Source: Duganella sp. Root1480D1
GTDB taxonomy: Bacteria > Pseudomonadota > Gammaproteobacteria > Burkholderiales > Burkholderiaceae_D
NCBI RefSeq assembly: GCF_001427305.1
Contig: NZ_LMFZ01000006.1
Location: 62,001 to 126,000, forward strand
Reading direction: 5' to 3'
DNA length: 64,000 nt
Every line of letters begins with the position of its first letter. The stretch's first letter is position 1. Position numbers and translations under genes: made by a program. Of this stretch, positions 1-13,437 are shown piece by piece. The notes beneath the pieces are model-generated. The model was given only the letters and a program-made list of their open reading frames with translations. It did no database searches and had not been told where the DNA came from.

Positions 1-4
1 CAGA

Positions 5-616
5 ATGAACCGAATTCTCTCCCCCCTGCACCTGGCGCTGGGCGCCATTGTCATTCTTGCACTTGCCTGGTCCGGCATCGCTCCCTACGACCGCACCACG
101 TGGTGGATGGAGGTGGCGCCCGCGCTGATTGCCCTGCCGCTGATGGCCGCGACCTACCGCAGTTACCGCCTGACCGACCTGCTTTACGTGCTGATCGCCG
201 TGCATTGCATAATCCTGATGGTGGGCGGCGCCTATACCTATGCGCGGGTGCCGCTCGGCTTCGAGCTGCAGCACTGGTTCGGCCTGGCGCGCAATCCCTA
301 CGACAAGATCGGGCATTTCGCGCAAGGCTTCGTGCCGGTGATGGTGGCGCGGGAAATCCTGCTGCGCGGCCGCTATCTCCCGGCCGGCAAGATGCTGGCC
401 TTCATCGTGCTTTCGATCGTGCTGGCAATCAGCGCGGCCTATGAACTGATCGAATGGGGTGCAGCCCTGGCCCTGGGCCAGGGCGCCGACGAATTCCTCG
501 GCACCCAGGGCGACCCGTGGGATACCCAGTCCGATATGTTCATGGCCCTGATCGGCGGCATCGCAGCGCTCTTGACGCTGACCCGCCTGCATGACCGCCA
601 GCTGGCCAAACGCTAA
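5..616 (+). CDS. YjdF-like (DUF2238) inner-membrane protein
   Basis: The 203-residue product is an integral membrane protein resembling the YjdF/DUF2238 family, whose biochemical role is unknown. It shows about five hydrophobic segments, a central polar stretch NPYDKIGHFAQG (near residues 97-108) and a late acidic stretch DEFLGTQGDPWDTQSDM (near 161-177), both typical of the family. The ATG sits four bases from the window edge, so its ribosome binding site cannot be judged. It ends one base before the next gene, which suggests one transcript with the AEC transporter. Family assignment is by remembered motif pattern. Confidence 0.8.
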   Translation: MNRILSPLHLALGAIVILALAWSGIAPYDRTTWWMEVAPALIALPLMAATYRSYRLTDLLYVLIAVHCIILMVGGAYTYARVPLGFELQHWFGLARNPYDKIGHFAQGFVPVMVAREILLRGRYLPAGKMLAFIVLSIVLAISAAYELIEWGAALALGQGADEFLGTQGDPWDTQSDMFMALIGGIAALLTLTRLHDRQLAKR

Positions 617-617
617 G

Positions 618-1520
618 ATGCTGGCCTCGATCGTTCCAGTCTTCCTGCTCATCATGCTGGGCGTGGCGATCCGCCAGTCGCGCTGGATGCCGGACGACTT
701 CTTCCCTTCGGTTGAGAAGTTCTCCTACTTCATCGCCTTTCCCGCCCTGCTGTTCACCGGTACTTCGCGGCTCGACTTCCATGGCCGCCTGGTGGGCGAA
801 CTGGCGCTGGCGACCTTGCTGCCAACGCTGGTGGTGGCGGGAATTGCCCTGCTCTTGCTGCTGCCCTGGCGCGCGCTGCCCGCCGCCAGCCGCTCGTCCG
901 TGGTGCAAGGCGCGATCCGCCCCAACAGCTACTTCGGGATTGCCGTTTCCGCCCTATTTTTCCCGCCGCAGACGGCGGCGCTGGTGATGCTGGCGCTGGC
1001 CTTGTGCCTGCCGGCGGTGAACCTGCTCTCGATCCTGGCCTTGTCCTGGTGGAGCGGCAGCCAGGCACACCTGGGCAAGGTGGCAAGGACGCTGGCGACC
1101 AATCCCATCATCCTGTCCACGCTGGCGGGAATAGGCGCGAGCCTGGCCGGACTGGCCTTGCCGGCGCCGTTAATGAATACCCTGGACATCCTGGGCAAGT
1201 CGGCGCTGGCGCTTGGCCTGGTTTCCGTCGGCAGCGGCCTGGTGTTTTCGCTGGAAGGCTTGCGCCCTGCGGCATTGGCCCTGACCTCCGCGCTCAAGCT
1301 GCTGCTGTTGCCGCTGGTGGCCTACCAGGTCTGTGCACTATTCGGCCTGCCGGAAGCGGTGGCGCTGGCTGCCGGTTTCTATTGCGCGCTGCCGACTGCA
1401 CCCAACGCCTACATCATGGCACGCCAGTTGGGCGGCGATGCCAGGCTGATGGCGTCGCTGATAACTATGCAAACTTTGCTTGCTGCTATAACGATTCCAG
1501 CGACGGCATGTTTTCGATAA
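618..1520 (+). CDS. AEC-family (auxin efflux carrier-like) transporter
   Basis: A 300-residue polytopic membrane protein with about ten hydrophobic segments, resembling the auxin efflux carrier family, which exports organic acids or similar solutes in bacteria. The early segment FLLIMLGVAIRQSRW and the end FYCALPTAPNAYIMARQLGGD match the repeated half-structures of that family; the Pro/Asn-containing late helix is usual in AEC proteins. The frame is open further upstream, but the ATG at 618 is one base after the previous stop and gives a normal N-terminus. The substrate cannot be told from sequence. Confidence 0.82.
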   Translation: MLASIVPVFLLIMLGVAIRQSRWMPDDFFPSVEKFSYFIAFPALLFTGTSRLDFHGRLVGELALATLLPTLVVAGIALLLLLPWRALPAASRSSVVQGAIRPNSYFGIAVSALFFPPQTAALVMLALALCLPAVNLLSILALSWWSGSQAHLGKVARTLATNPIILSTLAGIGASLAGLALPAPLMNTLDILGKSALALGLVSVGSGLVFSLEGLRPAALALTSALKLLLLPLVAYQVCALFGLPEAVALAAGFYCALPTAPNAYIMARQLGGDARLMASLITMQTLLAAITIPATACFR

Positions 1521-1544
1521 CATGGCCATGCGATAGTAGTGTCC

Positions 1545-2360
1545 ATGGACACTCACTACCGCCTGATCGCCATCGATGAAGGACGCCAGCAGCTCATGCT
1601 GGTGCATACCAACTTGCCGCACCCGGTGTGGGTACTGGACCTGGCAGATTATCCGCTGGCGCGCGATCTGCAGCGCCTGGACGGGCAGCGCGTGCTGGTC
1701 GGCTTCGCACGCGGCTTCTTCGAACTGGATATCGCCAGCGGCCACGTGCTGGCTGCGTGCGACCGCTGGCACAACGTCACCGCCGTCCAGCGCCGTGCCG
1801 ATGGCTGTACCCTGGTCACCGGCATCGACCTTGACGGCAGCGGCGGCGTCAACGTGCTGACGCTGGACCGTGACCTGGCTGTGGTGCACTGCGCCCGCCG
1901 CGACGGCGACTACGTGCGCCTGATGCGCACCACGCCGCAGGACAGCTACCTGCTGTGCACCAACGACCATATTCTCGAAACCACGCCCGACCTGGCAACG
2001 CTGCGCAGCTTTGAAGCGGCAGGATTCGAACATGCGTGGAAGGCGGAGCGCCTGGCAGACGGCGCTACCCTGGTCTCGGCCGGTTATGGCGCCTTCATGG
2101 CGCGCTTCAATGCGGACGGCATTTGCGTCAAGCTGTTCGGCGACGAAGGCACCGTGCCGGCTGAAGTGGCGCCATTCTTTTACGCCAGCTTCGAGCGACT
2201 TGACAATGGCCGCCTGCTGGTCGCCAACTGGCAGGGCCATGGCCCCGATAACGGCCGCAAGGGCCGCCAGCTACTCGAATTCAACGGCGACGGCGGGCTG
2301 CTGCGCAGCTGGAGCTTTGGCGGCCACATCTCTTCCTTGCAGGGCATCCTGCTGGTATAA
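1545..2360 (+). CDS. Hypothetical protein, beta-propeller-like repeats
   Basis: About 271 residues with no signal peptide and no membrane segment. I do not recognise a named family. The sequence is rich in short beta-strand-turn units such as VLVGFARGFFELD, TLVTGIDLDG and RLLVANWQGHG, which recur at 40-50 residue spacing, as in NHL/WD-type propellers of soluble proteins. Two starts are possible: GTG at 1539 and ATG at 1545; neither has a convincing Shine-Dalgarno sequence. It converges on the GH2-GH43 gene across a terminator hairpin. Members of such families are often found beside glycan operons, but a link here is only positional. Confidence 0.6.
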   Translation: MDTHYRLIAIDEGRQQLMLVHTNLPHPVWVLDLADYPLARDLQRLDGQRVLVGFARGFFELDIASGHVLAACDRWHNVTAVQRRADGCTLVTGIDLDGSGGVNVLTLDRDLAVVHCARRDGDYVRLMRTTPQDSYLLCTNDHILETTPDLATLRSFEAAGFEHAWKAERLADGATLVSAGYGAFMARFNADGICVKLFGDEGTVPAEVAPFFYASFERLDNGRLLVANWQGHGPDNGRKGRQLLEFNGDGGLLRSWSFGGHISSLQGILLV

Positions 2361-2367
2361 AAAAATG

Positions 2368-2392
2368 GGCACGGACGGCTGGCGTCCGTGCC
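2368..2392 (-). terminator. Rho-independent terminator of the GH2-GH43 transcript
   Basis: A perfect 9-bp stem, GGCACGGAC (2368-2376) with GTCCGTGCC (2384-2392), around a 7-nt loop. On the minus strand it is followed by a run of T (complement of the A-run at 2359-2365), so it fits the end of the leftward glycan operon. The + side is followed by A, not T, so it is less convincing for the propeller gene. Confidence 0.85.
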
Positions 2393-2429
2393 ACAAAAAA
2401 CTAGCCTGGCGTTGGGAGTGCCTGGCCGG

Positions 2430-7082
<4,653 letters not shown>

Positions 7083-7162
7083 TCAAACCTCTTCTAAAAC
7101 GTGCCGGAGCGCGTCATTGCGACGTCGCCCCGGCACCAAGGTGCGTCATGCACCGGGACACC

Positions 7163-10108
7163 TTACTTGTTGCCGAACGTGTAGTTCAGGCCAAGGCTGT
7201 ACGTGCGGCCGTTGTAGAAGTGCTGGAACTCCATCGCGGTCTGGGTCGGGCCAGGCTCGCCGATACCGCGGTTCGCCGCTTTGTTGAGGATGTTCGCGGC
7301 GTTGAAGCGCAGCGTCAGTTCGTCCGTCAGGCGGTAGCTGAGCGAACCATCGAGCAGGCCGTAGGCTTTGATGTAGCGCGCCCAGATCGGGTATGGATCG
7401 ACGTTAAACAGCACCGATGGCGAGCGCCAGGTATAGACCAGGCGCGCCGACAACCTGCTGTCTTCGTACATGCCGGACAGGCTGAAGTTGTTCTTCGAGA
7501 CGAACGGCTGCATCGTATCGACGATCTTCGGCGCAGCGGCGGTGCCGAAGTTGACCGGGTTGGAAGTCTTGACGTAGCTGTACGAAGCGGACACGCCGAA
7601 GTTGTTCAGCAAGCCGTAGTCGGAGTCGAAGAAATACTGGCCCGCCACTTCGAAGCCGCGCGCATAGCCCTTTTCGGAATTGACCGACTTCACCATCGAA
7701 TACTGGCCATTGCTGCAGCCGTTCTCGAACACGCCGGTGTAGGCCGGCGCGGTCGTGAGCGTTTCGCAGGAAATGATCCCGTTCGGGAAGTCCTTGATCT
7801 TCTTGTCGAACAGGGCCAGCGACGCGTAGTTGGTCTTGTTGAAGTAATGTTCCAGCGAGATGTCGAAGCTGTCCGCCACCAGTGGCCTGAGCTGGGTGTT
7901 GCCGATGCTGCCGGTGCCGTTGGTGGTATTGACGCTGACCACCGGATTGAGCGAGCCAATGCCTGGACGGGTCATGCCGCGGCCATATCCCAGGCGTACC
8001 AGGCTGTCCGGCGCCGCTTCGTAAGTCATATTGAAGGTCGGCAGCACATTGTTGTAGCTGGAGGTCTGCACCACGTCGACGATCTTGCCGGTGGCAACAT
8101 CGGTGGTGCGCGCCGTCGCCTTGGTCTGGGTGCGTACCAGGCGCACGCCGATGTTGCCCCTGATGCGGTCATGCAGCGCGCTGAAGTCGCCCACCATGTA
8201 AGCGGCCGAGTTGTGTTCGCCGAAGATGCTGCGCGCGCCCTGGTTTTCAGGGTAGGAGCCTTGCGCCAGGATGCCGGCATTGGGGAAGGCGTTCTTGACC
8301 TGGTCGCCCAGCAAGGCGTCCGGCGTGTACACCAGGTAGCCCCCGCTGTAACCGGCTTCGCCGCGCATGAAGTTGGTCGGCGCCTGCTCCAGGTTGCCGG
8401 ACAGGGTGGTGGCCGGCAAGGCGTTCGAACGGCTGGCATTGACATCCTTGGCATCGGTGGTCAGCCACTTGCTGAAGCCGTAATTCTGGAACAGGTCGTG
8501 CTGGTAGGCGACCCGGGTGCCAAAGCGCAGCTTGTGGAACCAGCCGTCCATGTCATAAGTACCGGACAGCGCCAGCGCATAGCCGCTGTCGGTATTGTGG
8601 TAATTCTGGCCGTTGTTATAGTCCTTGAACACGAAGTTCTGCGGATCGCCCAGGCTCGGGCCGCTGAAGTTCAGGTAATGCGGCGCGCCATCGGCGACGC
8701 GGCTGGTCGACCACTGCAGGCCGGCTGCCGAATCCATCCGGATCGAGCGGTTGTCGCTCTTCTTGTCGGACTTGATGTAGTTGGCGTCGGCCTTGAGCGA
8801 CAGGCGCGGGGTCGGGCTCCATTCGGCGCCGACCGCGCCGATCATGGTTTCCCACGGCGTGTGCTCGTCGCCGCCAACGGTGGTCACGGTCGAATTGAGG
8901 AAGGTGCCGCTCAGTAGGCGCTTGTTGAGCACCTGGTCGTTGCTGCCGCCGTTGCTGTTGCGGTTAGCCAGTTGTTCATCGTAGTTGAACGGTGTGGTCT
9001 GCAGGTTCTGCACATTGGCGCCATCGTTCGAGTTCAGGCCGCGGTAGTTTTGGTGGTACAGGAACTTGAAGTAGTTCGCTTCGGTGTAGAAGCGCAGGGT
9101 GTTGCTGACGCGGTAGTCGGCCGCCAGGTTCAGCCCCTTGCGTTCGCGCATGATGGTTTCCTGGAACACGTTGCTGTTGACCCAGGAGCCCACCATCACA
9201 TTGCTTTGCTGTTCGGCGCTCAGGCCGGCCATGTTCGGCGTCTGCGCGCCGCTGGTCGGCACGTTGACCAGGGCGCTGATGTCGCTGCGGCCGACATAGG
9301 CCGACATCGGCTGGCTGGTGGCGTTGGCCGTGTTGGCGGCGGCCAGGGTGGCATATTCGGCGCTGTCGGCGCGAATCGCGCGCTTCAGGCTGGGACCGCG
9401 GTTGGCAGGGTTGTTGTCGTTGCGCGTGGTGCTCTTCTGGTAGGTGGCGGCTGCCATCACGCCGATGCGGCTGCCGCCGCCCAGGTCGAAACGGTTGGCG
9501 ATCAGGCCAAACAGTTCCGGATCGGCTTTCCTGGCGAGGTCGTTTTCACGGTAATTCACGCCCAGCGACACCGTCAGGTTCTTGAAATCGCTCGGGTTGC
9601 GCGTGCGCACGTTGACCAGGCCGCCGATGCCGCCTTCGATGTGTTCCGCCGACGGGTTCTTGTAGACGTCGATGCCGGCCACCATGGCGGGAATCGCCGC
9701 CTCGACGTTGAATTCGCGGCCGCCGGCGCTGAAGTAGGAGCGGCCGTTGGTCTGGAAGCCGGTGTAGCCAAGGCCGCGGATGGTCACGCCGGACCCGAAG
9801 CCGCCCCATGGCGCGGAAGCCTCGCCACCGAAACGGTAGGACTGTACGCCGGGAATGCGGGTCAGCGTTTCGCCGACATTGGTATCGGGCAGCTTGCCGA
9901 TGTCGTCGGCGGTGATCGAGTCGACCACTTCCATGGTATCGCGCTTGATGGCGACCGACGAACGTGCGCTGGCACGCATGCCCGTCACGATCACGGTCGA
10001 CGCCGCGTCCGCTTGCTGCTCCTGCGCCATGGCTTGCGGCGCAAAGGCCTGCATCACGGCCAGTGCGACGCCGGACAGTTGCAGGGTCATCCTGTTTTGC
10101 TTGTTCAT
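7163..10108 (-). CDS. TonB-dependent outer-membrane receptor
   Basis: A 981-residue TonB-dependent receptor that would import oligosaccharides across the outer membrane. It has a signal peptide (about 1-28), a TonB-box-like STVIVTGMRAS (about 37-47), a plug with DDIGKLPDTNVGETLTRIPGVQ and a barrel ending in YSLGLNYTFGNK. The plug pattern is that of the long receptors found with glycoside hydrolase clusters in Caulobacter, Xanthomonas and Oxalobacteraceae. A strong GGAGGAGATGGAG precedes the ATG. It lies 44 bp after the GH28-like gene and before GH2-GH43, which indicates the same ligand. The terminal residue is Lys, not the usual aromatic residue. Confidence 0.93.
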   Translation of the reverse strand: MNKQNRMTLQLSGVALAVMQAFAPQAMAQEQQADAASTVIVTGMRASARSSVAIKRDTMEVVDSITADDIGKLPDTNVGETLTRIPGVQSYRFGGEASAPWGGFGSGVTIRGLGYTGFQTNGRSYFSAGGREFNVEAAIPAMVAGIDVYKNPSAEHIEGGIGGLVNVRTRNPSDFKNLTVSLGVNYRENDLARKADPELFGLIANRFDLGGGSRIGVMAAATYQKSTTRNDNNPANRGPSLKRAIRADSAEYATLAAANTANATSQPMSAYVGRSDISALVNVPTSGAQTPNMAGLSAEQQSNVMVGSWVNSNVFQETIMRERKGLNLAADYRVSNTLRFYTEANYFKFLYHQNYRGLNSNDGANVQNLQTTPFNYDEQLANRNSNGGSNDQVLNKRLLSGTFLNSTVTTVGGDEHTPWETMIGAVGAEWSPTPRLSLKADANYIKSDKKSDNRSIRMDSAAGLQWSTSRVADGAPHYLNFSGPSLGDPQNFVFKDYNNGQNYHNTDSGYALALSGTYDMDGWFHKLRFGTRVAYQHDLFQNYGFSKWLTTDAKDVNASRSNALPATTLSGNLEQAPTNFMRGEAGYSGGYLVYTPDALLGDQVKNAFPNAGILAQGSYPENQGARSIFGEHNSAAYMVGDFSALHDRIRGNIGVRLVRTQTKATARTTDVATGKIVDVVQTSSYNNVLPTFNMTYEAAPDSLVRLGYGRGMTRPGIGSLNPVVSVNTTNGTGSIGNTQLRPLVADSFDISLEHYFNKTNYASLALFDKKIKDFPNGIISCETLTTAPAYTGVFENGCSNGQYSMVKSVNSEKGYARGFEVAGQYFFDSDYGLLNNFGVSASYSYVKTSNPVNFGTAAAPKIVDTMQPFVSKNNFSLSGMYEDSRLSARLVYTWRSPSVLFNVDPYPIWARYIKAYGLLDGSLSYRLTDELTLRFNAANILNKAANRGIGEPGPTQTAMEFQHFYNGRTYSLGLNYTFGNK

Positions 10109-10151
10109 ACTCCATCTCCTCCAGATATTATTTTGAGTACTGCGAAGACTG

Positions 10152-11609
10152 CTAGCGGAAGCTCACCCCGCTGACGTATTGACCGATGTCGAGCAGGTTG
10201 GATGCTGGCCCGGTGAGGCGCTTGCCGGCTACCGTCACGTTGTCGATGACGATGTTGCGTACCTGCCGGCCCGTGTCGTGGCCGTAGATAAGGGACGCGC
10301 TGGGCGAGCCCTTGCCGGTGTAGCTGATATTGCGCAGCGTGACATTTTCAATGCCGCGCCCGGGACTGGTGTTGTACTTCGGGGTATAGGCAATGTGCAG
10401 ATTGAACAGCTTGCCCTCCTCGATGCGGTCGACGCGGATGTCCTCGAACACCACGTCGCGCACCAGGTTGTCGTCGCCGGCCATGATGCCGATGGCGCCT
10501 TCGTACTCGGGTTCATCCTCGTCGTGTTCGAGGATGTCGATATTGCTGAAGCGGATGCGCTCCAGGACTTCCGGCTGCGGATGCTCCGGCGTCGGCGTAT
10601 TGCCGTGGATGCCGATCATCACCGCGTGCGCCACGTCGGCCCACAGGGTGGAATCCCTGACCGTGACGTCGCGCGTATTGCCCCAGATGTCCCAGCGATG
10701 GTTGTACAGCGTGATGCAGTCGTCCGAGGTACGGATAAAGCTGTCGCTGATGCGCACCCGTTCGCAGGCGAAATGGCCGAGGCCATCGGACCACTTGCCG
10801 GCGCCGATACTGCGAATGCTCTTCTCGTCGACGTCCTGCGAACTGATACAGCGCATGGTGCCGTGCGGCTGGTTGATGAAGATGAGCCCGTCGATGCTGA
10901 CGTTCTTCGAATTGCGGATGGCCTGCATCTCGACGCCGTCGAATACGCCGTCGCTGATCACCTTCACGTTTTCCACCCCATCGATGACGAGGGGATTTTT
11001 CAGGAAGGCCGAACCGTCGATATATACCGTGCTGTTGGAGCGCAGGCGGAATTCTCCACTGTGGACGCCGGGACCGAAGTACACCACGGGCTGGGTGAAA
11101 TCGGGCATTTTGCCCTGGCCGATGCCGTAGCTGTCCAGGCCGGCCTGTTGCGCCGGCATGTCCTGGCGGATGGCATGGGTGAAGATGTGCAGGTTATGCA
11201 GCCGGTCGTCGTCGAATTCAACGCTCAGGTTTTCCGGGTGCTGCAGGGTGAAATAGGCGACGCCGTCGCGCACTGCCGGCGTGAGGCCGCGGTTGCCGGG
11301 CCGCACCTGCACCTTGGTGAAGCTGCCGTTGTTCTTCTGCACCGCCACTTCCACCGCGCCGTCGAAATTGAAGTAGACCATCGAGGCATCCTGCTGCGTA
11401 TCCAGGTCCACCTTGGCGCGGTATTCATACAGGTCCTGCCATGCGCCGCCCGGGGTGCGCACCCGCACCGTGAAATCGTCGTTGTGGTGCGAATAGCGCA
11501 CCGTTTGCGGGAAAGGGAACACCTGCAGGCGGTCGGCGGCCAGGGCGGCCGCCGGCATCAGCAGGGCGAGGCAGGCGCACGCCGCGCCCCTCAGCAAATC
11601 GTGGAACAT
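10152..11609 (-). CDS. Exported beta-helix glycoside hydrolase, GH28/GH49-like
   Basis: A 485-residue exported protein (signal 1-24, ending AALAAD). After an N-terminal beta-sandwich-like part (about 28-145) comes a right-handed beta-helix with repeated short strands (VENVKVISDGVFDG, RDVTVRDSTLW). Candidate catalytic residues are Asp275 in WSDGLGHF, Asp296 and Asp297 in TSDDCI, and a following His-containing MIGIHGN, laid out as in the polygalacturonase GH28 triad and clan GH-N generally. It could be a polygalacturonase, a GH49-type enzyme or a new subfamily. It is first in the leftward operon, next to the operator-bearing divergent promoter. Confidence 0.75.
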   Translation of the reverse strand: MFHDLLRGAACACLALLMPAAALAADRLQVFPFPQTVRYSHHNDDFTVRVRTPGGAWQDLYEYRAKVDLDTQQDASMVYFNFDGAVEVAVQKNNGSFTKVQVRPGNRGLTPAVRDGVAYFTLQHPENLSVEFDDDRLHNLHIFTHAIRQDMPAQQAGLDSYGIGQGKMPDFTQPVVYFGPGVHSGEFRLRSNSTVYIDGSAFLKNPLVIDGVENVKVISDGVFDGVEMQAIRNSKNVSIDGLIFINQPHGTMRCISSQDVDEKSIRSIGAGKWSDGLGHFACERVRISDSFIRTSDDCITLYNHRWDIWGNTRDVTVRDSTLWADVAHAVMIGIHGNTPTPEHPQPEVLERIRFSNIDILEHDEDEPEYEGAIGIMAGDDNLVRDVVFEDIRVDRIEEGKLFNLHIAYTPKYNTSPGRGIENVTLRNISYTGKGSPSASLIYGHDTGRQVRNIVIDNVTVAGKRLTGPASNLLDIGQYVSGVSFR

Positions 11610-11640
11610 GTCTCCTCCATTGCTTTTTGTTCTCCGGCCT

Positions 11641-11654
11641 TGTTATCGATAACG
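11641..11654. promoter_or_regulatory. Candidate LacI-type operator, left copy
   Basis: TGTTATCGATAACG, 13 of 14 positions of a perfect palindrome, lies 32 bp upstream of the GH28-like start codon. The symmetrical, central-CG form is typical of LacI/GalR-family operators, and the locus carries its own LacI-type gene at 18982-20031. Assignment of the regulator is inference. Confidence 0.7.
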
Positions 11655-11792
11655 GAAATCGGCGGCCGGATGCTTGTGTTTTTGATGCGTTTTTTTACAT
11701 GCTAGTGACACTTTGCTGGGCAGTGGAATGAAAAAACGGCGCTTATTTATACGAAATTGGCATAGCTTTGCGACGCCATAGGGGAATATACT

Positions 11793-11806
11793 TGTTATCG
11801 ATAACA
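11793..11806. promoter_or_regulatory. Candidate LacI-type operator, right copy
   Basis: TGTTATCGATAACA is a perfect 14-bp palindrome 16 bp upstream of the kduI ATG. Together with the copy at 11641 it brackets the 212-bp divergent promoter region (152 bp start to start), so both arms of the glycan locus could be controlled by the same repressor. Confidence 0.75.
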
Positions 11807-11821
11807 GACTGGAGACGGTAA

Positions 11822-12667
11822 ATGTTCGACAAGCGCTTCCACGCGACACATCCCGCCATGATGGCGGGCGCCAGCAACGACCAGCTGCGTGAACGCTATC
11901 TGCTGGACGGCTTGTTCCAGGCCGGGCGCCTGGTCCTCCACTACAGCCACCACGAGCGCTTCGTGATTGGCGGCGCAGCGCCGCTGCACGCCGCGCTGGA
12001 ACTGCCGCGCCAGGGCGAGCCGGCCGCCGCAGTGGGCCAGCCTTTCCTGGTGCGGCGCGAGCTGGGCATCATCAACGTCGCTGGCGGCGGCCGCGTGACC
12101 GTCGATGGCGCAGTATTTGCGCTGGCGCCGCGCGATTGCTTGTACGTGCCGATGGGGTCGGGCGATGTCAGCTTCGCTTCCGACGATCCGGACAATCCGG
12201 CGCGCTTCTACCTGGTCTCGACGCCGGCCCATGCGCGTTTCGAACTGAAGAAGATCAGCCACGCCGACGCCGTGCCGCTGGAGCGCGGCAGCATGGAAAC
12301 TTCCAACGCGCGCACCATCTACCAGTACGTGGTGCCAGGCGTGTGCCAGTCGGCCCAATTGCTGCTCGGCCTGACCGTGCTGAAGACGGGCAGCGTGTGG
12401 AATACCATGCCGCCCCACCTGCATGAGCGCCGCTCGGAAGTCTATTTCTATTTCAGCCTGCCGGAGAATGAGCGCGTGTTCCATTTCATGGGCCAGCCGG
12501 ACAGTGCGCGCCATATCGTGGTCGCCAACGAAGAAGCGGTGGTATCGCCGCCATGGTCGATCCATATGGGTTCCGGCACCTCCAACTATGCCTTCATCTG
12601 GGCCATGGGCGGCGAGAACCTCGACTACACCGACATGAACGTGCTCGATATCTGCCAGTTGAAATAA
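11822..12667 (+). CDS. kduI: 5-dehydro-4-deoxy-D-glucuronate isomerase
   Basis: A 281-residue cytoplasmic KduI that converts 5-keto-4-deoxyuronate, the sugar freed from unsaturated oligouronides, to 3-deoxy-D-glycero-2,5-hexodiulosonate. The cupin fold shows the zinc-binding cluster [15 protein letters not shown] (about 198-212) and the C-terminal [13 protein letters not shown] typical of KduI; length is as expected for the family. GGAGAC seven bases before the ATG supports the start. It opens the rightward operon, 11 bp before kduD. Confidence 0.95.
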   Translation: MFDKRFHATHPAMMAGASNDQLRERYLLDGLFQAGRLVLHYSHHERFVIGGAAPLHAALELPRQGEPAAAVGQPFLVRRELGIINVAGGGRVTVDGAVFALAPRDCLYVPMGSGDVSFASDDPDNPARFYLVSTPAHARFELKKISHADAVPLERGSMETSNARTIYQYVVPGVCQSAQLLLGLTVLKTGSVWNTMPPHLHERRSEVYFYFSLPENERVFHFMGQPDSARHIVVANEEAVVSPPWSIHMGSGTSNYAFIWAMGGENLDYTDMNVLDICQLK

Positions 12668-12678
12668 GGACGCCGCCA

Positions 12679-13437
12679 ATGCAAGCACTATTCGACCTGT
12701 CCGGCCGTGTGGCGCTGGTGAGCGGCGCCAACACGGGCCTGGGCCAGGCGATTGCCGTGGCACTGGCCCGGGCCGGCGCCGACATCGTGGCCGCCGGCCG
12801 CAGCGCCGCCGACGAAACGGCGGCGCAAGTGGCCGCTGCCGGGCGCGACTTCCTGTTCCTGCAGGCCGACTTCGCCGAGGGCGCGTCCAGCATGCGGCAA
12901 CTGGCCGACGCCGCCCATGCCTGGCGCGGGCGACTCGACATCCTGGTCAACAATGCCGGCACCATCCACCGTGCCGACAGCCTGGCGGTCAGCGAAGACG
13001 ACTGGGACCGCGTGGTCGATACCAACCTCAAGGCGCCGTTCTTCCTGTCGCAGGCCGCAGCCCGCCACATGGCGCGCCAGGGCAGCGGCAAGATCGTCAA
13101 CATCGCTTCCATGCTGTCGTTCCAGGGCGGGCTGCGGGTACCGGCCTATGCCGCAAGCAAGAGCGCCGTCGCAGGCTTGACGCGCGCCCTGGCCAATGAA
13201 TGGGCGCAGGCCGGCATCAACGTCAACGCAATCGCACCGGGCTACTTCGAAACCAATAACACGGCGCCGCTGCGCGACGACCCGCAGCGCGCACCGGCGA
13301 TCCTGGCACGCATTCCGGCGGCACGCTGGGGACAGCCCGGCGACCTGGCCGGCGCCGCGGTATTCCTGGCCAGCCGTGCCAGCGAATATGTGCACGGCAT
13401 CGTGCTGCCGGTCGACGGCGGATGGCTGGCGCGATGA
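12679..13437 (+). CDS. kduD: 2-dehydro-3-deoxy-D-gluconate 5-dehydrogenase
   Basis: A 252-residue short-chain dehydrogenase that reduces the KduI product to 2-keto-3-deoxygluconate. It shows the cofactor motif SGANTGLGQ (near 14-22), the NNAG motif (near 91-94) and the catalytic YAASK with upstream Ser (near 156-160). The ATG at 12679 matches the usual N-terminus MQALFDLSGRVALV; the frame remains open upstream within kduI but that extension is not part of the family. Its stop overlaps the kdgK start as ATGA. Confidence 0.93.
   Translation: MQALFDLSGRVALVSGANTGLGQAIAVALARAGADIVAAGRSAADETAAQVAAAGRDFLFLQADFAEGASSMRQLADAAHAWRGRLDILVNNAGTIHRADSLAVSEDDWDRVVDTNLKAPFFLSQAAARHMARQGSGKIVNIASMLSFQGGLRVPAYAASKSAVAGLTRALANEWAQAGINVNAIAPGYFETNNTAPLRDDPQRAPAILARIPAARWGQPGDLAGAAVFLASRASEYVHGIVLPVDGGWLAR

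Noticed and set aside
7148-11705. Long + strand frames under the TonB receptor and GH28-like genes
   Set aside because: Same antisense-shadow composition; the minus-strand proteins have signal peptides and domain motifs.
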